Source of the DNA: an uncultured Ruminococcus sp.
Lineage (GTDB): Bacteria > Bacillota > Clostridia > Oscillospirales > Ruminococcaceae
Length of the DNA stretch: 64,000 bases
NCBI GenBank assembly: GCA_902762785.1
Contig: CACWPL010000009.1
Location: forward strand, 23,611 to 87,610
Direction: 5' to 3'
The translations under genes and the position numbers were made by a program. Below are positions 52,135 to 62,411 of the stretch, in pieces. Under the pieces are notes generated by a model. The model searched no databases. It was not told the origin of the DNA and saw only the letters and a list, made by a program, of their open reading frames with translations. Numbering within the stretch: position 1 is the stretch's first letter; every line of letters starts with the position of its first letter.

Positions 52135-52941
52135 TCAGACGTCGTCCGACCCACGGGCGGCGGCCTGTGCTTTCAGTGCTTCATATTCGGCGCGTACCTC
52201 GGCGGCACATCCGCAGCTCATCTTCCCCTCGGGACACGCACCGCCCACGCACGAGGGACCGGCCTTCGCGAACAGTCCCGGCGAGACGGCGTACACCTCG
52301 GCGACCATCGCCTTGGCGAGCGCCCGGATCTCCCACTGTGCGCGGCGGCAGCAGCGGAGGCGGAAGAAATGCAGCAGCTCCCGCGCGTTCATCGTCACGA
52401 CCATCTTGGTCTCGGACGCGTTCGGGAGGACGAAGCGGGCGTCCTCGATGGCCTTCTTCTCGGCGCGGCGGCGGGCCTCCTTCTCGGGGACACCATCGGC
52501 GAGGAAGGCTTCGAGATGGCGTGCCTCCAGGATCTCCGTGAGCGCCCGGTAGGCCTCCACGCAGCGCTGCATCGTCTCGTCATAGAGTGCGAGCGCCTCG
52601 GGGACGGCCTCGATCTCCGGCGGGGTGACGTACTCGAAATGCGTCAGCTTCACATAGCGCTGGCTCTGCACGGAGAAGCTGGCGAGCCGGTGGCGCGTGA
52701 TCTGCGCGAGCAGCGAACGGCTCACGCCCTCGACGGCAAAGGTGAAGGATGCGTGCTCGATGGGGCTCTGGTGGCCAATCTGTGCGAGCATCTCCACGAA
52801 GCTCTCCGCGCGCTCGTCCGTCATGCCGTCCATGAGGTCCATGGCACTGCTGTCGGAGTAGCAGAGCCTTGCGGCCGCGGCCACGACCTTGTCCGGGAGC
52901 GCGGTATGAGAGATGAGTCTCACTCTTAAAGGTGAACGCAA
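52135..52941 (-). CDS. thyX: Flavin-dependent thymidylate synthase
   Basis: Converts dUMP to dTMP using FAD and methylene-THF. The 268-residue protein has the ThyX motif RHRLASFSVQSQR (RHRxxSxxxxSQR) near residue 90, and the FAD-contact segment HQSPIEHASFTF. Its C-terminus carries a Cys-rich tail (CVGGACPEGKMSCGC) not present in ThyX from most species. The start is TTG at 52941 with AGGAGG at 8 nt; the GTG at 52923 is possible but less well placed. It is the first gene of the thyX-DJ1-5-FCL-mltG-U32 operon. Confidence 0.93.
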   Translation of the reverse strand: MRSPLRVRLISHTALPDKVVAAAARLCYSDSSAMDLMDGMTDERAESFVEMLAQIGHQSPIEHASFTFAVEGVSRSLLAQITRHRLASFSVQSQRYVKLTHFEYVTPPEIEAVPEALALYDETMQRCVEAYRALTEILEARHLEAFLADGVPEKEARRRAEKKAIEDARFVLPNASETKMVVTMNARELLHFFRLRCCRRAQWEIRALAKAMVAEVYAVSPGLFAKAGPSCVGGACPEGKMSCGCAAEVRAEYEALKAQAAARGSDDV

Positions 52942-52976
52942 AGTCGATCCCTCCTGTCATTATTGCATACATCGTT

Positions 52977-53005
52977 ATTATACCATATTTCCCGCGCCGC
53001 GTCAA
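52977..53005 (-). promoter_or_regulatory. Promoter of the thyX operon
   Basis: On the minus strand TTGACG (53005-53000), 17-bp spacer, TATAAT (52982-52977). It is divergent from the lipoprotein promoter 52 bp away. Confidence 0.88.
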
Positions 53006-53056
53006 TCATTTTCAGGGAGAAAACGATCGGCGCAAAGCGGTGCCGTATTATCACTA

Positions 53057-53085
53057 TTGACAAGATCGGGCGGATGTGGTATCAT
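53057..53085 (+). promoter_or_regulatory. Promoter of the Thr-rich lipoprotein
   Basis: TTGACA (53057-53062), 17-bp spacer, TATCAT (53080-53085). Confidence 0.82.
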
Positions 53086-53116
53086 GAGCATAGCAAGTAC
53101 AAGGAGGCGATAGCAG

Positions 53117-53842
53117 ATGAGACGCTCTTATCTATGCCTGCTCACCGCGGCGCTCGTTGCGCTCGGCGGATGCGGCGGATCTCGGGAGCCGATGACACAG
53201 ACCGACGACACGACGGCCGTCGATCCCACGTCTTCCCCTGCCGCTGAGACCGTCCCCACGACCGATTCCCCGCCCACCGAGACGACCGTCTCCACGACCA
53301 CAGAGACTACGTCCACCGAGACGACCGTCACCACGACGATCCCCGAGGACACGACAGCGCCGGCGGACGCGTCCCCCGACCGTGCGCTGCTCGAAGACGT
53401 CTGTGTGGCGCTCTGGGGCCGCTATGGCAAGGACCCGGAGACGGTCTTCGATGGGACGGACTATCATACCTATGAGGACGAGATCGCGTTCCTCCTGGCC
53501 AATGCCGAGGCGCTCGGTGCGGAGCCGCTCGGCGCCATCGCGGACGAGGACGACCTGATCGCCAAGGCCAGGGAGGTCTTTATCGCGCGGCTCGGGCAGG
53601 AGCACATCGACCGCGTCGAGGCCGACCACATCGAGCGGGACGGCCGCTCCCTCGCGATCATCGAGCGAACGTCACCTGTCTATCATGTGGACCATCTCGA
53701 GGCGCTGGACGTGTGGTATATCTCCCCCTGTATGCCGAGCGGGATCTTGGAGGACGGCACCAAGTTCGCCACGATCTATGACGTGCCGCCGTTCCTCATG
53801 ATCGACGGCAGGGACGGAAGGATCGTGGGGTGCCGGTTTTAG
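53117..53842 (+). CDS. Thr-rich lipoprotein of unknown function
   Basis: A 241-residue exported protein. The lipobox is ALGGC with lipidated Cys19. A 55-residue Thr/Glu/Pro/Ser linker follows, probably an extended glycosylated spacer through the wall. Residues 85-241 fold as a mixed alpha/beta domain of no recognised family (VCVALWGRYGKDPETVF ... FLMIDGRDGRIVGCRF). AAGGAGG precedes the ATG by 9 nt, under a near-consensus promoter. Confidence 0.82.
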   Translation: MRRSYLCLLTAALVALGGCGGSREPMTQTDDTTAVDPTSSPAAETVPTTDSPPTETTVSTTTETTSTETTVTTTIPEDTTAPADASPDRALLEDVCVALWGRYGKDPETVFDGTDYHTYEDEIAFLLANAEALGAEPLGAIADEDDLIAKAREVFIARLGQEHIDRVEADHIERDGRSLAIIERTSPVYHVDHLEALDVWYISPCMPSGILEDGTKFATIYDVPPFLMIDGRDGRIVGCRF

Positions 53843-53868
53843 AGCAGCATCTCCCCAAAGACATAAAG

Positions 53869-53897
53869 CATCGCCGCAGCAAAGCGCTGCGGCGATG
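53869..53897 (-). terminator. Terminator, mainly for the minus-strand MATE gene
   Basis: A 12-bp stem (53869-53880 with 53886-53897), loop AAAGC. The T-rich side, CTTTATGTCTTTGGGG, follows only on the minus strand. Confidence 0.65.
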
Positions 53898-53998
53898 TCA
53901 GCTTGTCGAAAAACCCCCTTTTCAAGAAAAAGAGCCGAGGTTGGCTAACGTAGAATAGCCATTTTCAAGCTGCTTTTTGAGGGCAAAAACGCGATTTG
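53898..53998 (+). repeat. Candidate interspersed repeat
   Basis: A non-coding stretch containing CAGCTTGTCGAAAAACCCC and, further on, TTTTCAAGCTGCTTTTTGAG, with an internal CTTTTCAAGAAAAAG hairpin. The motif TTTTTCGACAAGCTG is one I associate with repeated intergenic sequences in Ruminococcus-type genomes; this is from memory and a single copy cannot show it. Confidence 0.35.
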
Positions 53999-54002
53999 TC
54001 TC

Positions 54003-55358
54003 TTATCCTGCGGTCTCCTTCGTAATGTCCTTCACCCAGCGATACTTGATATAATGCCGATAGACCGCCGGGATCTTGACGAACTCATCGAGCGTCAGGA
54101 TGAACGCCACGGCGAGCACCGGGAGCCTCCAGACGAACGCCCCCAGCATCCCCAGCGGCACCACCACGCACCAGAGCGTGATGCAGTCACACCACATCCC
54201 GAAGCGCGTGTCCCCGCCGGCCGGGAAGATCCCGCCGATGACCGTGGAATTGAGGGAATTGCCGATGATGTAGTAGGCGGCCATGAACATCATGAACTTG
54301 AGGTAATACTGCGCCTGCGGCTCCAGATGGATCACATGCAGCACCAGCGGCGTCAGTGCGAGGATCACCAAGCCGGACCCCACGCCGATCCAGATGGACG
54401 CGCGCACGAAGCTGCCGCCGGCTTTTTTTGCCTGCTCCAGCTCACCGCGACCGAGCATCCCGCCGAGGATGATCCCGACGCCCGCCGCGATACCCCAGCA
54501 AAGGCTCGCGATCATGCTGCGGACGATGCTGGCGATGGAGTTCGCCGCGGTCGCGTCCGAGCCGAGGTGTCCCATGATGACGGAATACATCGTCACACCG
54601 CCGCCCCATCCGATCTGGTTGATGAGGATGGGGAGCGTGTAGTGCCAAAGATCGCGGTGCAGGTCAGGGTCCGAGATGTGCAGCATCTGCCCGATCCGCA
54701 GCGGCGGACAGAGCTTTTTGCGGAGGACGATCAACACCATCACCGTCTCGAACACCCGCGCCAGCACGGTCGCGAGCGCCGCGCCGTTGATGCCCATTCT
54801 CGGGAAAAAGCCCGGCCCGAAGATCAGGCATCCGTTCAGCGCGATGTTCAGCACCACGGCGAGCGACCCGATCACCGAGCTGAGATGGGCACGTCCGCAG
54901 ACCTTCATCATGCCGAAATACACCTGTGTGAAGCCGGTCAGGACGTAGGAGAGGGAGACGGTGCGAAGGTACTCACCGCCCATCTCGATGAGGACGGTGT
55001 CGGCCGTGAACAGGCGCATGATCGGCTGCGGGACGAGCGCCGTCGCGAGCGTAAAGACCATCCCCGCCAGCAGCGCATAGCGCATGACCATCGCCAGGAC
55101 GTTCTCCGCCGTGCGCACATCGCCCTTGCCCCAATACTGCGCGGCAAGGACGGTCAGGCCCGTGATGAACGAGCCATAGAACAGATAGAACACGAACGCG
55201 ATCTGCCCCGCCAGCGAGGACGCCGCGAGCGCGGACTGGTCCAGAAAGCTCAGCATGATGGCATCGCTCGCCGTCACGAGGGACGACATCAGGTATTGGA
55301 AGGCGATCGGTGTGACGATGCCGAAGAGCTGCTTGAATAGCGTGCGGGTGTCGTGCAT
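54003..55358 (-). CDS. MATE family efflux transporter
   Basis: A 451-residue, twelve-helix MATE transporter. It starts LFKQLFGIVTPIAFQYLMSSLVTASDAIMLSFLDQ and has the pseudo-repeat in the second half (LPILINQIGWGGGVTMYSVIMGHLG). It is complete, unlike the MATE fragment at 11.9 kb, and its sequence is not close to that one. Substrate unknown. It is the last gene of the lepA operon, 9 nt after the GNAT gene. Confidence 0.92.
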   Translation of the reverse strand: MHDTRTLFKQLFGIVTPIAFQYLMSSLVTASDAIMLSFLDQSALAASSLAGQIAFVFYLFYGSFITGLTVLAAQYWGKGDVRTAENVLAMVMRYALLAGMVFTLATALVPQPIMRLFTADTVLIEMGGEYLRTVSLSYVLTGFTQVYFGMMKVCGRAHLSSVIGSLAVVLNIALNGCLIFGPGFFPRMGINGAALATVLARVFETVMVLIVLRKKLCPPLRIGQMLHISDPDLHRDLWHYTLPILINQIGWGGGVTMYSVIMGHLGSDATAANSIASIVRSMIASLCWGIAAGVGIILGGMLGRGELEQAKKAGGSFVRASIWIGVGSGLVILALTPLVLHVIHLEPQAQYYLKFMMFMAAYYIIGNSLNSTVIGGIFPAGGDTRFGMWCDCITLWCVVVPLGMLGAFVWRLPVLAVAFILTLDEFVKIPAVYRHYIKYRWVKDITKETAG

Positions 55359-55367
55359 AGGGTCTCC

Positions 55368-56183
55368 TTAAAGCGATGAGAGCTGCATGATGCAGAGGTC
55401 GTCCTGCACCAGGAAGCCGTTCTTTTGATAAAAGCCGACAGTCGATTCGCTGTGCATGGTGATGAGGTAGACCTGTGCGACGCCCTCCTCGCGCAGACGC
55501 TCCAGGAGCGCCGTCATCAGGCGGCGGCCGCATCCCTTGCGCTGCGTGGCAGGCTCCACCCAGAACTCCACGATCTGGAAGCAGTCCCCATGGTAATACC
55601 GCTCCCGCCGCCCGATCACAGCACCGAGCAGCTCCCCGCGCTCCCAGAGCGCCAGACAGAGCGCGCCCGGCGTCTCCCAGAGGTCGCGCAGACGGCGCAG
55701 CGCCGTGTCCCTGTCCCAGCGGTCCCACCACGGCTCGCCGTTAAAGGTCCGCATGTAGGACTCGGCGAGACGGGGCAGATCTGTCCGTCCGATCGAGGCG
55801 ATCCCGTCCGGGTGGGACGGGGCCGGCGGCGGCGCGGTCGGGGTCGGGATGGGGGCGCAGCCGTTGTCGGTGAGACAGGTGTCGAGGATCTGCCAGAACC
55901 GCATGACGGCGTTCCCATCGTCCGGCTCGTGCGCGGCAAGGATGGTCGCCCACGACCGCGCACCGGCGTCCTCACCGGTGTAGAGGTGCGCCACATAGTC
56001 ATCGAACCCCTCCGGCAGCAGGCGCACGTCATGCAGGGTGTGGCGCATCATGGCCACGCGGTAGCCGTCGAGGAAGTGGACGAGTCCCAGAAAGCTCGGG
56101 TCATGCAGATAGATGGCGGGACGTGCGCGCAGGAGCGTCAGCAGCGTGCGCTCCTCCGGCGTGATGTCCTGAAAGACTGACAT
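55368..56183 (-). CDS. GNAT N-acetyltransferase with extra N-terminal domain
   Basis: A 271-residue protein. The C-terminal 140 residues are a GNAT fold with the acetyl-CoA loop QRKGCGRRLM and the final FYQKNGF. The N-terminal 110 residues (FQDITPEERTLLTLLRARPAIYLHDPSFLGLVHFLDGY) are helical and of unknown family. They are separated by a Pro-rich linker (PIPTPTAPPPAPSHPDG). The start is ATG at 56183, with the weak site GAGG only 5 nt away; a GTG at 56189 is possible. It lies 7 nt after pcrA, indicating cotranscription. Confidence 0.85.
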   Translation of the reverse strand: MSVFQDITPEERTLLTLLRARPAIYLHDPSFLGLVHFLDGYRVAMMRHTLHDVRLLPEGFDDYVAHLYTGEDAGARSWATILAAHEPDDGNAVMRFWQILDTCLTDNGCAPIPTPTAPPPAPSHPDGIASIGRTDLPRLAESYMRTFNGEPWWDRWDRDTALRRLRDLWETPGALCLALWERGELLGAVIGRRERYYHGDCFQIVEFWVEPATQRKGCGRRLMTALLERLREEGVAQVYLITMHSESTVGFYQKNGFLVQDDLCIMQLSSL

Positions 56184-56190
56184 AGGCACC

Positions 56191-58566
56191 TCACAGCTTG
56201 ATGAGACGGCGATATCTCGCCATCAGCTTCTTCGTCCCCACATTGTCGAAGGCGATCTCCAGCAGGCAGTCCCCTGCCATGGCCTCTGCACGCAGGACCG
56301 TGCCGTCCCCGAAGACATGGTCGTTCACCCTGTCGCCCACCGCGAAGGACTGCACGGGTGCGGCGGAGGTCTTCGATGCGGCGCTGCGGTGGCGGCGGAT
56401 GGCGTCCATCTGCGCCTGCATCCCGCCGAATCCGCGTGCTGCCCCGATCTCGGCGGGACGTGCGGAGGCGGCGGACGGCGTGCGGTCGTCCACGGTGATG
56501 TCATCCTTCGGCATCTCGCCGACGAATCGCGAGACGGGGCTGTTGTTCATGCGTCCGAAGAGCATCCGCGTCTGCGCGTGCAGCAGATAGAGCCGCCGCT
56601 TGGCACGCGTCACCGTGACATAGGCAAGGCGGCGCTCCTCCTCCATGTCCTCCTGTGTGTCGAGGCTGCGCGTGCCGGGGAAGATGCCCGTCTCCATGCC
56701 GACCGCGAAGACCGTGTGGAACTCGAGGCCCTTTGCCGCGTGCATGGTCATGAGCGACACGACGTCCTCATCCGGCTGCGCACCGGCATCCGTGTAGAGG
56801 ACAGTCTCCTCGAGGAATCCTGCGAGGGTCGGCTCGGGGGTCTCCTGCTGGTAGAGGACGATGTTCGAGCGGAACTCCTGCACGTTCTCGATGCGGGTCT
56901 CACCCTCCTCGCCCTCGGCCTTGAGCATGTCGAGGTAGCCGGTCTTCTCGAGGACGGCGTCGAACAGCTCCTCCATCGGCAGCACCTCGGCGGCGTCCGT
57001 CAGCTCCTCGAAGATGGCGGAGAGACGGTGCAGCGCAGCGGCGCGCTTGGCGAGCAGCGGGAAGTCGTCACAGTCGCGGATGATCTCGAGCGGACTCATC
57101 CCGAGGTCCTGCGACATGCGCAGGATGTTGGTCACGGTCGCCTCGCCGATGCCGCGCTTGGGGACGTTCGCGATGCGCTCGAAGCGGACGAGGTCATAGG
57201 GGTTCTGGATGACGCAGAGATAGGCCGTGACGTCCTTGATCTCCTTGCGGTCGAGGAATCGCACGCCGCCGAAGACCCGGTACGGGATGCGGCAGCGCGT
57301 CAGGCCGCGCTCGACGCTGTTCGAGAGGGCGTTCATACGGTAGAGGACGGCGAAATCGGAATAATGCATCCCCTCTGCCACGCCCTTTTCCACGATGTCC
57401 GCGATGAACTGCGCCTCGTCGCGCTCATTGGGGACCTTGACGAGCGTGACCAGCTCGCCGTCACCGGCGGCGGTCCAGAGGTGCTTGTCCTTGCGCGCGG
57501 TGTTATGGGAGATCACGCCGTTCGCGGCATCGAGGATGTGCTGGGTGGAGCGGTAGTTTTGCTCGAGGCGGATCGTGCGGCATCCGGAGAACTGCTCCTC
57601 GAAAGCCAGGATGTTCTCCACGGTCGCGCCGCGGAATCGGTAGATGCTCTGGTCGTCATCACCGACGACGCAAAGATGCCCATGCTTGGCCGCGAGCAGG
57701 CTCACGAGGCGATACTGCGAATAGTTCGTATCCTGGTACTCATCGACCATGGTGTACCGGTACCGATCCTGGTACTTCTCGAGCACATCCGGGCACTCCT
57801 CGAATACGCGGACGGTCAGGTAGATCAGGTCGTCGAAATCGAGCGCATCGGCATCATGCAGGCGCTTTTGGTAGGCGGCGTAGAGCTTGCTGACGATGGT
57901 CTTCCAGTAGTCCGTGCCGGCCTCCTTGGCGTAGGCCTCCGGGGAGATCATCCTGTCCTTGGCGTGGCTGATCTCGGTGAGGACGCCGCGCGGCGGGAAC
58001 CGCTTTTCGGAGATGTCCAGCTCCTTCATGACGGCCTTCATGGAGCGCAGCGAATCGTCCGAATCGTAGATGGTGAAGCTCTTCTCGTAGCCGATCCGGT
58101 CGATACACGTCCGCAGGATGCGGACGCAGGTGGAGTGGAAGGTCGCGGCATGGACGTCCTGCGCGGCGTCCCCGAGCGTGTCGGCCAGACGGGACTTGAG
58201 CTCGCCCGCCGCCTTGTTGGTGAACGTGATCGCGAGGATGTGCCACGGCAGGATCGGCCATCCGCCCAACAGCTCCTGGAGCTCGTCCATGCGGAGGGTG
58301 GCGCGGTCAGTCGTGGCGACGTAGGTCTGGAGGCGGCGGATGGCGGCCTCATCGGGGATCTCGGTCGAGAAGCGCGAGGGGTCGCCGAACAGGACCATGT
58401 TCGCGATCCTGTTGATGATGACGGTCGTCTTGCCGGACCCGGCGCCCGCGAGAACGAGCACCGGCCCGTTCACGGTCATGACCGCCTCACGCTGGGGTGG
58501 GTTCATCTTCGCAAAGCAGCGCGCGACGGCGTCTTTTTTGAGCTGGAACAGTTCATCCTTGGTCAT
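56191..58566 (-). CDS. pcrA: ATP-dependent DNA helicase PcrA/UvrD
   Basis: A 791-residue superfamily 1 helicase with Walker A GAGSGKTT (41-48), VDEYQDTN, GDDDQSIYRFRGA, QNYRST and TMHAAKGLEF motifs. The C-terminal Tudor-like domain (FAVGDRVNDHVFGDGTVL) is the PcrA type that binds RNA polymerase. Between motifs I and Ia a roughly 40-residue insert (about 65-105, DRATLRMDELQELLGG) is longer than in Bacillus. It is in the lepA-hemW-pcrA operon. Confidence 0.95.
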   Translation of the reverse strand: MTKDELFQLKKDAVARCFAKMNPPQREAVMTVNGPVLVLAGAGSGKTTVIINRIANMVLFGDPSRFSTEIPDEAAIRRLQTYVATTDRATLRMDELQELLGGWPILPWHILAITFTNKAAGELKSRLADTLGDAAQDVHAATFHSTCVRILRTCIDRIGYEKSFTIYDSDDSLRSMKAVMKELDISEKRFPPRGVLTEISHAKDRMISPEAYAKEAGTDYWKTIVSKLYAAYQKRLHDADALDFDDLIYLTVRVFEECPDVLEKYQDRYRYTMVDEYQDTNYSQYRLVSLLAAKHGHLCVVGDDDQSIYRFRGATVENILAFEEQFSGCRTIRLEQNYRSTQHILDAANGVISHNTARKDKHLWTAAGDGELVTLVKVPNERDEAQFIADIVEKGVAEGMHYSDFAVLYRMNALSNSVERGLTRCRIPYRVFGGVRFLDRKEIKDVTAYLCVIQNPYDLVRFERIANVPKRGIGEATVTNILRMSQDLGMSPLEIIRDCDDFPLLAKRAAALHRLSAIFEELTDAAEVLPMEELFDAVLEKTGYLDMLKAEGEEGETRIENVQEFRSNIVLYQQETPEPTLAGFLEETVLYTDAGAQPDEDVVSLMTMHAAKGLEFHTVFAVGMETGIFPGTRSLDTQEDMEEERRLAYVTVTRAKRRLYLLHAQTRMLFGRMNNSPVSRFVGEMPKDDITVDDRTPSAASARPAEIGAARGFGGMQAQMDAIRRHRSAASKTSAAPVQSFAVGDRVNDHVFGDGTVLRAEAMAGDCLLEIAFDNVGTKKLMARYRRLIKL

Positions 58567-58590
58567 AGGGGACTCCTTTTCTGGGTGACA

Positions 58591-59676
58591 TCAGGTCTCG
58601 AGCAGCGCCGCGATCACGGCGTTCGAGACGGCAAAGCCCTCCGGCGTGAGGGATACGCGCCCGTCCACATGCAGACGGACATACCCCGCCCGCACGAGTG
58701 CCGGGAGCGTCCGCCGCCCGCCCGCGGGCAGGTCGTCCTGCGGGACACCGCGCGTCAGGCGCAGGGCGAGCATCAGGCGCTCCTCCGTGCCGCAGGGGGC
58801 ATCGTCGAGCGTGACCTCCGGGGGCGTCTCGGCGGCGAGATAGGCGGGCAGATCCTTGGGGATGCAAAAGCGCCGTCCGCCAAAGCAGGAATGTGCCCCC
58901 GCCCCGATCCCGAGGTACGGCGCACATGTCCAGTATTTCAGATTATGGACGCTCTCCGACCCGGGGCGTGCGAAGCTCGAGACCTCGTACTGCCGCAGCC
59001 CCGCGGCCTCGAGCGTGCGGACAGCTTGCAGATAGCGGTCGGCAGACTCATCGGCATCGGGACAGCGCGCGAGGAGCGCTTCGTCCTTGGAGAGCGGCGT
59101 CCCCGGCTCGACCTGCAGCAGATAGGCCGACACATGCGTGATCGGGAGCTGCGTGAGGACGTCCAGCGTCTCGGCGAGCCGCGCCTGCGTCTGGTCGGGG
59201 ACGGCGAGCATCAGGTCGCAGGAGATCTCCCGAAATCCCGCATCCGCGGCATCCTCGACGGTACGGCGCCCGTCCGCGGCGGTGTGGCGTCTGCCGAGGA
59301 GACGGAGCGTCTCGTCCGAGAAGCTCTGCGTCCCGATCGAGAGGCGCGTCACCCCAGCGGCGCGCAGGTCGCGCAGATAGGCGCTGCGCCGCCCGACCGG
59401 GTCATATTCGAGCGTGATCTCGGCATGATCGTCGAGGTGCATCCGACGGGCGACCGTGTCCAAGATCTGCCCGACCTGTGCGGCGGAGAGGAGCGAGGGC
59501 GTCCCGCCGCCAAAATAGACGGAATCCACCGTGTCCTCTACCTGATAAAAGGCCAGATCACGCAGAACGGCCCCTACATAGCGCTCGGCCGTCTCCCTGC
59601 GGTAGGAGACGGAGAAAAAGTCGCAGTAGGGGCATTTTTTCGCACAAAACGGGAAATGCAGGTAGAGCCCGGTCAT
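58591..59676 (-). CDS. hemW: HemW-type radical SAM protein
   Basis: A 361-residue radical SAM protein with CAKKCPYC near residue 11 (CxxxCxxC), HFPFC, GGGTPS and ISIGTQSF-like motifs. Family members called HemW are heme chaperones, while close relatives are coproporphyrinogen III dehydrogenases; without the HemN C-terminal Cys features HemW is favoured. The ATG overlaps the stop of the zinc-ribbon gene (ATGA). It is located downstream of lepA as in many Firmicutes. Confidence 0.88.
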   Translation of the reverse strand: MTGLYLHFPFCAKKCPYCDFFSVSYRRETAERYVGAVLRDLAFYQVEDTVDSVYFGGGTPSLLSAAQVGQILDTVARRMHLDDHAEITLEYDPVGRRSAYLRDLRAAGVTRLSIGTQSFSDETLRLLGRRHTAADGRRTVEDAADAGFREISCDLMLAVPDQTQARLAETLDVLTQLPITHVSAYLLQVEPGTPLSKDEALLARCPDADESADRYLQAVRTLEAAGLRQYEVSSFARPGSESVHNLKYWTCAPYLGIGAGAHSCFGGRRFCIPKDLPAYLAAETPPEVTLDDAPCGTEERLMLALRLTRGVPQDDLPAGGRRTLPALVRAGYVRLHVDGRVSLTPEGFAVSNAVIAALLET

Positions 59677-59990
59677 CGCATCGTGCGGATGGGCTCCACC
59701 AGCTTGCCGAAGAACATGTTGAACAGGAAGTTCACCACGAAATAGCCCGCGATCAGGCACGCGATCGCGATGCTGGAATAGACCTTCTCGGTGGACTTCA
59801 GGTAGATCGTCACCACCGCGATCAGCACGGCGATCGAGGTGACGGACTGGAAATAGATCCCGGTCATACCGTTGCACGCGCGGCGGCCGCACTTCGGGCA
59901 GGGCTTGCCCATGCCGCGGTAGGAGCCGCAAAGCGCCTTTTGGATCGGGCCGAAGGTCTTTTCATGGCAGTGGGGGCATTCAAACTTCAT
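59673..59990 (-). CDS. Zinc-ribbon membrane protein
   Basis: A 105-residue protein: an N-terminal zinc ribbon (CPHC at 5-8 and CPKC at 31-34) followed by two hydrophobic helices (about 48-65 and 73-92). It is often found as a small Clostridia-specific partner gene. No function assigned. It is translationally coupled to hemW. Confidence 0.8.
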   Translation of the reverse strand: MKFECPHCHEKTFGPIQKALCGSYRGMGKPCPKCGRRACNGMTGIYFQSVTSIAVLIAVVTIYLKSTEKVYSSIAIACLIAGYFVVNFLFNMFFGKLVEPIRTMR

Positions 59991-60003
59991 GCATCTTCAC
60001 CTT

Positions 60004-60474
60004 TCATCTGTCAATGGTCTCATCGTACCAGTCGCCGCAGATCCTGAGATCCGCATCGAAGCCGATGTAGCGGTACAGCTCCTGATAGATACATTCGTCC
60101 GGGTCAGAGTCGTCCGCATCACCGGCATCGAAGCCGAGGTAGAACGCCGCGGGGCGGTCATTGTCGATGTGGATGTCGGAAAAATCGAACATCTCACCTG
60201 TCCGGGAGCTGTAGCAGCGGATCAGCTGTTCCGCGCGGGCATATCCCTTCGCCGCCTCGATCAGAGACGGCAGCGCCTCGCGCAGGCGGACGGCGAGGTC
60301 ATAGGGGATGCTCGCGAGGACCGCGGCCTCGTCCGTCATCTTCATGAAATGGACGCTCGTCCACTTCACCGGGTCGCCGTACGGCATCCCCGCACGCAGA
60401 TGATCGAGCCTGCCCCAGCGCTTCACCTCATAGAGCGTACTGACGCCCCAGGCGTCATAGAACGTCTTTTCCAT
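60004..60474 (-). CDS. Hypothetical protein
   Basis: A 156-residue acidic protein of unknown family, with no signal or membrane segment. The N-terminal MEKTFYDAWGVSTLYEVKRWGRLDH and the C-terminal ELYRYIGFDADLRICGDWYDETIDR are unremarkable. It lies 13 nt after lepA and 13 nt before the zinc-ribbon gene, hence part of the operon. Confidence 0.75.
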   Translation of the reverse strand: MEKTFYDAWGVSTLYEVKRWGRLDHLRAGMPYGDPVKWTSVHFMKMTDEAAVLASIPYDLAVRLREALPSLIEAAKGYARAEQLIRCYSSRTGEMFDFSDIHIDNDRPAAFYLGFDAGDADDSDPDECIYQELYRYIGFDADLRICGDWYDETIDR

Positions 60475-60487
60475 CGGATCCTCCCGA

Positions 60488-62290
<1,803 letters not shown>

Positions 62291-62374
62291 AAGTCATTCC
62301 TCCGTTGTAACGTCCCCGGCTCTCCCGCCGGGCGCTGCGGTCTGCACGGGGGCCGCGCAGAAGTATACCTTATT

Positions 62375-62403
62375 ATTATAGCACATTTTCCGGGGGATGT
62401 AAA
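62375..62403 (-). promoter_or_regulatory. Promoter of the lepA operon
   Basis: On the minus strand TTTACA (62403-62398), 17-bp spacer, TATAAT (62380-62375). The 80-nt leader contains a GC-rich inverted repeat (GCCCGGCGGGAGAGCCGGGG). Confidence 0.82.
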
Positions 62404-62411
62404 GCACTTTT

